From SZUA-430 sp034440175 (GTDB taxonomy: Bacteria > Pseudomonadota > Alphaproteobacteria > Micropepsales > Micropepsaceae), in the NCBI GenBank assembly GCA_034440175.1, contig JAWXBO010000144.1, positions 1 through 13,944 on the forward strand: DNA of 13,944 nt. The letters run 5' to 3'. The number at the start of each line of letters is the position of its first letter. Position 1 is the first letter of the stretch. The notes under the pieces were generated by a model. That model was given only the letters and a program-made list of their open reading frames with translations, ran no database searches and was not told where the DNA came from. A program made the translations under genes and the position numbers. Shown here piece by piece: positions 7,733-12,830 of this stretch.

Positions 7733-8150
7733 GAAGTGAAGTCTATCACACCGGGCGAGTCTGCCGCACATAAAAAATCGCCAGAGATTTAGGGTGGAAA
7801 TGGCTATTCATAGAGTGCGTGAGCGGCGCGGTATCGGCCAGGGCGCTGGCGCGCGGGCGTTAATCCTGACACGAACCATGCAGCCAATTTTGATTGGCAT
7901 GGACCTGCCTCTCACCCCGTGCTGGTGCGAACCTGCAGCCGCATTTCAATTGAACGCTGTCGTCAAATCGCCATCCAATGAGCCCGGCAATCAGGAAAAT
8001 GTAAGCTGTCGCCGCTTTCCCTGGAAGTCCAGCGGCGCAGCCTTACTCCAAATCCGCACTGATCTAGCAGTCGCTGGGAAAAAGGTTTCACGCTCTTTGC
8101 AGTCGTGTATAGTGCACCAAGCAGCCTTAATGGGGCCGAGGCTTGGGGGC
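7733..8150. other. Spacer without a recognisable gene
   Basis: These 418 bases lie between the DUF433 gene and the interrupted cysteine-rich gene. A plus-strand frame stays open from 7794, but its translation shows no domain, has scattered Pro/Cys/Arg and reads like non-coding sequence. The left end should carry the antitoxin promoter, and the right end a candidate promoter for the next gene. Confidence 0.5.
8086..8113 (+). promoter_or_regulatory. Possible promoter of the cysteine-rich protein gene
   Basis: TTTCAC (8086-8091) and TATAGT (8108-8113) are spaced by 16 bases and resemble sigma-70 boxes (-10 5 of 6). Transcription would begin near 8120, about 30 bases before ATG 8151. Confidence 0.3.
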
Positions 8151-8840
8151 ATGAACAACAGACTATTGAGGTGGGGTGCCGTACTTTGGGTGGCAGCAAT
8201 CGGACTGGTCGTCTACTACCGCTCAAATTCTGCCGAAATCGATGCCTAGATTGCGACGCAGATTGAAGATTTCAGGCGTGCTGAGATTGGACGCGCAGCG
8301 GAAGCGGACCGCGCAGAGAAGGCGCGTCTGAAGGAAAAGGAGCGAACCCAGTGCGTACAAGCGCCGCAGGATGAAGCGCGCGATGCTGCACGGGAAAAGC
8401 ATAACGGGTTCGCCGATTCGCCGGACGGCAATTGCATGGTGGTGCCCCAGACAATACAGCGACTTCTAACCGGCGATTGCAATGATCGGAATGACGGCAG
8501 AGGACGTTGTGTGGAACGCAACGGAGAGCTTTTTTGGTGCTGCGCCGACGAAGACTATGCGGAGTACGATTACGAGGCCGGCATATTACGCTGCACCACT
8601 GGCCGCGATTCACCTGCGCCATCACAAACTTCCCCCGACACAACGGCACCACCCAATTTCAATTCCCGCGATGAGGCAGCACGGCCACTTCCGGAAACAC
8701 CCGACGCCACCTACTGCCTCAATGTGATCCAGCGGGCAAAGGCCAAAAGCGGAAGCCGGTGGATGCAGAGTATTTCCGTGTTCGACGCAAACCGTTGTCG
8801 CCGTGAAGTCAGTGCACAACGGCGACACGACGGGTTCTAG
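8151..8840 (+). pseudogene. Membrane-anchored cysteine-rich protein, interrupted by an in-frame TAG
   Basis: One reading frame of 230 codons broken by a single TAG at 8247-8249. Before it: MNNRLLRWGAVLWVAAIGLVVYYRSN, a positive N-terminus and one membrane helix (about residues 8-22), i.e. a signal anchor. After it, in the same frame without any shift: a charged Ala/Glu/Arg helix likely to form a coiled coil (RRAEIGRAAEADRAEKARLK), then a domain with most of the nine cysteines (including GDCNDRNDGRGRC and LFWCCADEDY), a Pro/Thr-rich linker and a C-terminal TYCLNVI...NRCRREV part. The context AEIDA-stop-IATQIEDF suggests a former CAG (Gln). Translation would start at ATG 8151 behind GAGG (8138-8141). 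I do not recognise the family. A restart at ATG 8436 would give a 134-residue soluble piece. Cysteines beyond a signal anchor suggest a disulfide-bonded periplasmic domain. The next gene begins 37 bases downstream. Confidence 0.55.
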
Positions 8841-8877
8841 GTGTCGAGATGCGCACGGTTGCCTTCGAGGAAAAGAA

Positions 8878-9672
8878 ATGACCAAGGAAAATAAAGAATT
8901 ACAACCCATTATAGATCTTATTGGATATTTGCTTTTACCAATTATACCAACAATCCTTTACTGGATCGTAGTAATTATCGCTGGGCTCGTGCTCGCGGTA
9001 GTGGTGCTTGCAGTAGCCGCGATCATCATTGCGGGTATTGTCGCACTCTATGCAGCAAAATCTGCCAAAGCCTTGGTCACGGAGCGGAGGGCTATGCCAG
9101 CTCTCTGGTATTCGGTCGTGGCTGCAGCCGGCCTTAGCGGTGCTTTCATGCTGTCGAGTGTCACAATCCTGGCTTCAAGTCCCCCTGCCACAGAATTTCT
9201 CGGCATCAAACTGGTGACACCTCCGATTGAATCGGTGAACGATGTCCTGCGTTGGCTGCTCATCTTGGTCGATGACTCGGTCGCATTTTTCATCCGCCTT
9301 GTGCCCATATGTTTCCTGGCCAACCGCATTTTTATTGCGAGGGAAGTGCGCGGATTTGCCTGGTTGGGTGTCATTCCGCCAGTCGCCGCCATGGTGACCT
9401 TCTCTATCGCTGTTCATTACGACGATGTCGTGGCCATATTGCAAAACCCATCACGTGAGGTCTTTGTTGCCATCGCAGATCAAACGCTGGAGAACCTTTC
9501 GCAGCCCTTCCAGTTGGCGGCACTCGGACTGCGAAATCCAGACGCACTGCTATCGCTGCTCAAGCAGGAGTTTGTAACTGCCTGGCCCAACTTATTCAAA
9601 CTTGCCCATTTCTATCCGACAGCTTTCTTCCTTTACGGCGCGGTGGTTGCCGGTCGAGCGTTATCCGCCTAG
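8878..9672 (+). CDS. Multi-pass membrane protein of unknown function
   Basis: A 264-residue hydrophobic protein. Likely membrane segments lie near 11-35, 36-60, 75-99, 123-148, 159-180 and 245-260, with a longer soluble stretch at about 181-240 (YDDVVAILQNPSREVFVAIADQTLENLSQ). The N-terminus is short and charged (MTKENKELQ). The start is ATG 8878, with GAGGA six bases ahead; the frame is open further upstream but overlaps the preceding gene. No catalytic motif or known family was recognised. The first 100 bases are notably AT-richer than the flanking core genes, consistent with transfer. It probably shares a transcript with the interrupted cysteine-rich gene 37 bases upstream, which suggests an envelope-located pair. 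Confidence 0.75.
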   Translation: MTKENKELQPIIDLIGYLLLPIIPTILYWIVVIIAGLVLAVVVLAVAAIIIAGIVALYAAKSAKALVTERRAMPALWYSVVAAAGLSGAFMLSSVTILASSPPATEFLGIKLVTPPIESVNDVLRWLLILVDDSVAFFIRLVPICFLANRIFIAREVRGFAWLGVIPPVAAMVTFSIAVHYDDVVAILQNPSREVFVAIADQTLENLSQPFQLAALGLRNPDALLSLLKQEFVTAWPNLFKLAHFYPTAFFLYGAVVAGRALSA

Positions 9673-9691
9673 ACAATTTTCTAGAAAACGC

Positions 9692-9713
9692 GGGGTCAGT
9701 TTAACTTTCTCCC
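9692..9713. repeat. 22-base GGGGTCAG...TCTCCC motif
   Basis: A 22-base block that starts GGGGTCAG and ends TCTCCC lies 20 bases past the membrane protein stop. Its last bases join a small hairpin CTTTCT-CCCA-AGAAAG (9705-9720). A block of the same length and GGGG...CCCC form lies at 10036-10057, on the other side of the nitrilase fragment. I read these as transposition-associated ends of the REP/RAYT kind; this is inference. Confidence 0.35.
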
Positions 9714-9731
9714 AAGAAAGAGTGGGAGCCC

Positions 9732-10035
9732 CTACCCCCTCACCCCATCCAGCGTCATCACCGCGCCATACAACTCCGGCCGCCGGTCGCGGAACATCCC
9801 CACGAATTGCGCGCTACCGCAATTGCATCGAGATCGACGCTCGCCGTGATCACGGCTTGCCCATCGCGTCCCGCATCGGCCAAAATCTCGCCCGTCGGCC
9901 CCGCGATGAACGAGGTGCCGTAAAAATCGATCTCGCACGTCTCGCCCACTTCGCGCCCGATGCGGTTCGAGGCGATCAGCGGCAGATAGTTCGCCCCCGC
10001 ATGTCCCTGCATCACGCGACGCCAATGCGGAGCAA
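9732..10035 (-). pseudogene. C-terminal fragment of an AguB-like nitrilase, frameshifted
   Basis: The minus strand encodes HWRRVMQGHAGANYLPLIAS, NRIGREVGETCEIDFYGTSF, IAGPTGEILADAGRDGQAV and VDLDAIAVARNSWG, then in another frame MFRDRRPELYGAVMTLDG. This order matches the C-terminal third of N-carbamoylputrescine amidase (carbon-nitrogen hydrolase family), the enzyme that releases putrescine in the arginine decarboxylase route. The catalytic Glu-Lys-Cys portion, which lies N-terminal to it, is absent. Between WG and FRDRR a base is missing at the CCCC run 9798-9801 (GGGG on the coding strand), shifting the frame. Upstream of about 10035 the similarity ends abruptly at the GGGG...CCCC motif. 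It is a non-functional remnant. Confidence 0.75.
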
Positions 10036-10057
10036 GGGGACATGATACCTATTCCCC
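10036..10057. repeat. 22-base GGGGACAT...ATTCCCC motif
   Basis: A 22-base block with GGGGA at one end and TCCCC at the other (imperfect palindrome). It abuts the truncated 5' edge of the nitrilase fragment and has the same length as the block at 9692-9713. Sequences of the GGGGACATGATACCT type are, to my knowledge, common beside REP-associated transposase genes. Confidence 0.35.
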
Positions 10058-10253
10058 TAGCCGCGGCGCGAGATTATCGCAGGTTCGGCTGGTTTTCAAC
10101 TGGCGTCTCGGATTTGCGGCCCGGAACTCGACGCGAGCTGGGGCATGAGGAAGCAAAAGGAGAAGCAAGGGCCGGCAGGATGCCGACGCTCCCAGGTGGC
10201 GTCTGCGATGGCTGGCCCCGGTGCTTGGGGCTGAGCGAATATGCTCCGAAAAT
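10058..10253 (-). mobile_element. Possible REP-associated transposase (RAYT) remnant
   Basis: The minus strand near 10146-10120 reads HAPARVEF, resembling the PRRARVEFPGAxYHV beginning of RAYT (Y1/IS200-like) proteins; an ATG overlaps it in the next frame, as if a small deletion had shifted the start. The resemblance is lost after a few codons. On the plus strand at 10173-10185 lies CGGCA-GGA-TGCCG, a short hairpin followed by GCTCCCAGG, a kind of sequence often seen in intergenic repeats. No catalytic HUH or tyrosine motif remains. The call rests on weak resemblance. Confidence 0.28.
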
Positions 10254-10363
10254 GGGGTCAGGTACGTGTTAATCCTCCGCCAACAAAACGAAAATGGATC
10301 GCGCACGATCTTCAATACCATCCAGCATCTCGAATGTGGTGGCAATGATCCAAACCTGACACC
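10254..10363. mobile_element. 110-base miniature element with inverted ends
   Basis: The left end is GGGGTCAGGT (10254-10263) and the right end ACCTGACACC (10354-10363), an inverted pair matching at 9 of 10 positions. Inside, the minus strand holds a coding-like stretch VWIIATTFEMLDGIEDRARS continuing IFVLLAED and ending at a TAA (10271-10269) just inside the left end. This may be the tail of a lost gene or of the element's own gene. The ends share GGxGTCAG with the motif at 9692. No target duplication is obvious. Confidence 0.35.
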
Positions 10364-10375
10364 AACAGAAACTTT

Positions 10376-11152
10376 CTATTCTCTTGCGGTTGCCTCAATC
10401 TCGATGCGGGTGACTTCGAATGTGGCGAGTTGTGTGCTGAGACCGATGGCATCGCTGCAGTGATGCTTGGAGCCCTCGAGCGCCAGCATGGGACGGAACT
10501 GCAAGTATTTTAGCCCTGCCGTGCGGCCTTTGGCTTTGCCGGTGGCGGATGCCTTTTTGAGTTCGCCATAAAAAGCGGCGCGCCACAAACTGCACGGGCG
10601 TTGGGCACGGGTGTAGACGGCCTGTCGCGATAAGAGCAGGTGATCGGTGGAGAGCGCGGCCCATTCCTGCTCGAACGGCTCGCAGGCTGCTGGGAGTGGT
10701 GACAACACTTCTGCGATGCCCTGCAAATATCCCGCCGTCAGATCCGGGTGGTCGTTTTCGATGCGGGCATTGACTAGCGCTTTGAACTTGCCGCGCAACA
10801 ATGTGGACGCGGATTTGCACTCGCCGATGCTCAATGATTCGCCGGGCTTGATAAAAGGCGGAAGTTTTTCCGGGGCGGCGGAGGACGGGCAAATTTCGCG
10901 TGCAGCACCGGTCGTGCCAGCAACAATGAGATAGGTCTGCAAGCGGCCTTCGAAGTCTTGTTTCTTCAAGACGGCAATGCGAACGATGCGCGCCGAGTTT
11001 GCGTGGGCTTCGCATTGGCTGGTGATCGAACGCTCTGGATCGTAGCCGAGGAGCGTGACAGTTGCTTTGCGGAGGAATGGTTTCTCTTCCCCGGCCGCAA
11101 AGGCGGTGGTGGCGACGAGTAAAACGAGCACAACGGACGCGATGAACTTCAT
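10376..11152 (-). CDS. Secreted six-cysteine protein of unknown function
   Basis: A 258-residue protein with a clear Sec signal peptide: MKF, a hydrophobic core (IASVVLVLLVATTAF) and a probable cleavage after AFA near residue 19. The mature part contains six cysteines (SQC, EIC, GEC, AAC, RPC, HHC), an even number that fits disulfide pairing in the periplasm. No lipobox, catalytic motif or repeat was recognised. The start ATG 11152 has AAAGG about eight bases upstream. It follows the COQ9 gene by only 22 bases on the same strand, so it is probably the last gene of a def-COQ9 transcript. Its stop lies directly against the mobile-element scars; the C-terminal residues TRIEIEATARE look like a natural end, so truncation is not evident. 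Confidence 0.75.
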   Translation of the reverse strand: MKFIASVVLVLLVATTAFAAGEEKPFLRKATVTLLGYDPERSITSQCEAHANSARIVRIAVLKKQDFEGRLQTYLIVAGTTGAAREICPSSAAPEKLPPFIKPGESLSIGECKSASTLLRGKFKALVNARIENDHPDLTAGYLQGIAEVLSPLPAACEPFEQEWAALSTDHLLLSRQAVYTRAQRPCSLWRAAFYGELKKASATGKAKGRTAGLKYLQFRPMLALEGSKHHCSDAIGLSTQLATFEVTRIEIEATARE

Positions 11153-11174
11153 GATGGAAGCCTTTTTCCGGAAC

Positions 11175-11855
11175 TCAACGCCGAGGGTACCTCAGTGCGC
11201 CCAATATCGTCAGCGGATTGGGAAGGGAGCCCGCCATTTTGAGAACGGCGGATTTGACCTTTTCGATTTGCATCACATCGGCGATGCGGCGGTCGAGGAA
11301 TTTCCAGGTGTCTTCGGCGTCATTGCTGTTGTCGGCAAACCAATAAAGCATCGTCGAGGTGTAGACGCCGGCGAGCAGCGCGCGCTTGGTGTAGAAATTG
11401 AAATCGGCCGAGGTGTCGCCGACGGCGCGCCAGGTCATGTCGCAAGTGCGATAGACGCAAGTGGCGCCGTCGAGCGCGTGTTGCGGCAACGCGAAGACGG
11501 CGGCACCGCGGCGGGCTGCTTCCTTGTGGGCGGTGAGCGCTTCGATGCGGGTGCGTACGGCGAAGGTGATGCGTTCGCGGACCTTCATGGAATTCAGATC
11601 GGCTTCTTGAACAATTTCCTCGGCTCTACTATCGGCCTCGCTTGAAAAGTACAGCAAGGCATCGGGCGTGCCGCGCGGGAACGCCGCCTTGAGTTCCGCG
11701 TCGTCGGCACCGGCGCGCTCGGCCGCCTCTTTCAGGGTCTTGTCGGTCCAACCGTCGAAGGCGACATGGGGCAGCGCCTCGCGCAGGATTTTCTCGCGCA
11801 GGGATTCGCTGTGGGTGGCGGCCGGTTTTTTGTTTATTCGTTTTGCTCGAGCCAA
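11175..11855 (-). CDS. COQ9: COQ9-family ubiquinone biosynthesis protein
   Basis: A 226-residue homologue of COQ9, a lipid-binding accessory protein of ubiquinone synthesis that in eukaryotes presents intermediates to the COQ7 hydroxylase. The N-terminal part (LREKILREALPHVAFDGWTDKTLKEAAERAG) has the TetR-like helix-turn-helix shape of the family; the C-terminal part (RGAAVFALP, CDMTWRAVGDTSADFNFYTKRALLAGVYTST, LDRRIADVMQIEK) is the characteristic COQ9 lipid-binding block. The start appears to be TTG 11855, inside the end of def, with a 22-base overlap; no ATG or GTG lies at a better place. The overlap suggests coupled translation. A TetR repressor is unlikely because the conserved COQ9 C-terminus is complete. 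Confidence 0.9.
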   Translation of the reverse strand: MARAKRINKKPAATHSESLREKILREALPHVAFDGWTDKTLKEAAERAGADDAELKAAFPRGTPDALLYFSSEADSRAEEIVQEADLNSMKVRERITFAVRTRIEALTAHKEAARRGAAVFALPQHALDGATCVYRTCDMTWRAVGDTSADFNFYTKRALLAGVYTSTMLYWFADNSNDAEDTWKFLDRRIADVMQIEKVKSAVLKMAGSLPNPLTILGALRYPRR

Positions 11856-12385
11856 TGTTTCGTCTCGCTCTCGAAGATAAGTTTGGTCATGTCGGTCATG
11901 CGTTGCGGGTAGAGAATGCCGTCAAGGTGGTCGCACTCGTGCTGGACAACGCGGGCGTGAAATCCCTTGGCGGTGCGTTCGATTGTTTTACCGTCAAGGC
12001 CCAGGCCGCGATAGCGGATATGGGCGGCGCGTTCCACCCAGCCGCGCAAACCGGGCACAGAGAGGCAGCCTTCCCAGCCCCCCTCCTTTTCGGGACCCAG
12101 AAATTCGATCACAGGGTTCACAAGGACGGTCAGAGGCGCAAAGTGGTCGAAAGCTTCGGCTTGGGCCAGGCCCGGATCGGAGCGCCCGGTGGGTGCCTGA
12201 AAAATCACCAGGCGAATGGCTTCGTGCACCTGGGGTGCTGCGAGGCCTGCGCCATTGGCGTCGATCATGGTCTCGACCATGTCTTCGACCAGGCGGCGCA
12301 GTTCAGGGTCATGTAAATTGGTCACGGGCTCGGCGCGTTGACCGAGCGCGGGGTGGCCCATTCGTGCGATTTTCCGGATCGTCAT
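11834..12385 (-). CDS. def: Peptide deformylase
   Basis: A 183-residue metalloenzyme that removes the formyl group from the N-terminal methionine of new proteins. All three motifs are present: GAGLAAPQV (45-53), EGCLS (105-109, metal ligand Cys107) and HECDH (149-153, ligands His149 and His153, catalytic Glu150). The stretch between motifs 1 and 2 is long (QAPTGRSDPGLAQAEAF), and fmt is not adjacent, so this may be a second or alternative deformylase rather than the fmt-linked one. The last 22 bases overlap the start of the COQ9 gene. ATG 12385 matches the family's MTIRxIxRMGHPxL beginning although its ribosome site is weak. The gene diverges from rpsU across about 140 bases. Confidence 0.95.
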   Translation of the reverse strand: MTIRKIARMGHPALGQRAEPVTNLHDPELRRLVEDMVETMIDANGAGLAAPQVHEAIRLVIFQAPTGRSDPGLAQAEAFDHFAPLTVLVNPVIEFLGPEKEGGWEGCLSVPGLRGWVERAAHIRYRGLGLDGKTIERTAKGFHARVVQHECDHLDGILYPQRMTDMTKLIFESETKHWLEQNE

Positions 12386-12515
12386 GCGCCTGATATGAGC
12401 CGCGCCGCCGCACCCTGCAAGGGTGGACAGTGCCGCATTGGTCTGGTAACTACCCGCCCTCTTGCAAGGGTTGGCCCCGCCGGGCTCGCCCTTTATTTCT
12501 TATGGCATCCGACCC

Positions 12516-12520
12516 GGAGG
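12516..12520 (+). promoter_or_regulatory. Ribosome binding site of rpsU
   Basis: A perfect GGAGG five bases before TTG 12526. It decides the start: the upstream in-frame ATG 12502 would place this site inside the coding sequence and add eight residues that S21 proteins lack. Confidence 0.7.
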
Positions 12521-12525
12521 TTTCC

Positions 12526-12768
12526 TTGCAGATCGTCGTGCGTGACAACAATGTCGACCAGGCTTTGAAGGCGCTTAAAAAGAAAATGCAGCGCGAAGGC
12601 CTGTTCCGCGAGATGAAACTGCGCAATCACTTCGAAAAGCCATCCGAAAAGCGGGCCCGTGAAAAAGCTGAGGCGGTTCGCCGCGCGCGCAAACTGCATC
12701 GCAAGAAGTTGCAGCGCGAAGGTTTGCTGCCCAAAACGCCCAAGGTTGTCAGGCCGGGCCGTCCATAA
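12526..12768 (+). CDS. rpsU: 30S ribosomal protein S21
   Basis: An 80-residue, very basic protein of the small ribosomal subunit, located near the anti-Shine-Dalgarno end of 16S rRNA. From TTG 12526 it reads MQIVVRDNNVDQALKALKKK, then REGLFREMKLRNHFEKPSEKR and AREKAEAVRRARKLHRKKL, the standard S21 sequence, with a C-terminal tail (REGLLPKTPKVVRPGRP) of alphaproteobacterial type. The TTG start with a GGAGG five bases away is unusual for a ribosomal protein gene. It stands alone and ends at a strong terminator. Confidence 0.95.
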   Translation: MQIVVRDNNVDQALKALKKKMQREGLFREMKLRNHFEKPSEKRAREKAEAVRRARKLHRKKLQREGLLPKTPKVVRPGRP

Positions 12769-12790
12769 TCCAGATTGAGATTTCGTTCCC

Positions 12791-12830
12791 GGGGCTGCGG
12801 TTCGATAGAACGTGCAGCCCTTTTTGTTTT
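12791..12830 (+). terminator. Intrinsic terminator of rpsU
   Basis: GGGCTGC (12792-12798) pairs with GCAGCCC (12814-12820); an inner stem GTTC/GAAC closes on a GATA loop, with a small bulge between the stems. TTTTTGTTTT follows at once. It begins 22 bases after the rpsU stop and works in the plus direction only; its end touches the stop of the convergent permease gene. Confidence 0.88.

Noticed and set aside
7794..8150. Open frame upstream of the cysteine-rich gene as part of its coding sequence
   Set aside because: The translation looks non-coding, and ATG 8151 has its own ribosome site and starts a typical signal anchor.
8803..8877. Longer start for the membrane protein
   Set aside because: It overlaps the preceding frame, adds a Cys/Arg-rich stretch, and ATG 8878 has a much better ribosome site.
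9732..10043. Nitrilase fragment as a functional small enzyme
   Set aside because: The catalytic part is missing and a frameshift splits the remaining homology into two frames.
12430..12525. N-terminal extension of rpsU from upstream ATGs
   Set aside because: S21 homologues begin MQ(I/V)xVRDNNV; the extension does not resemble any S21 and the GGAGG precedes TTG 12526.
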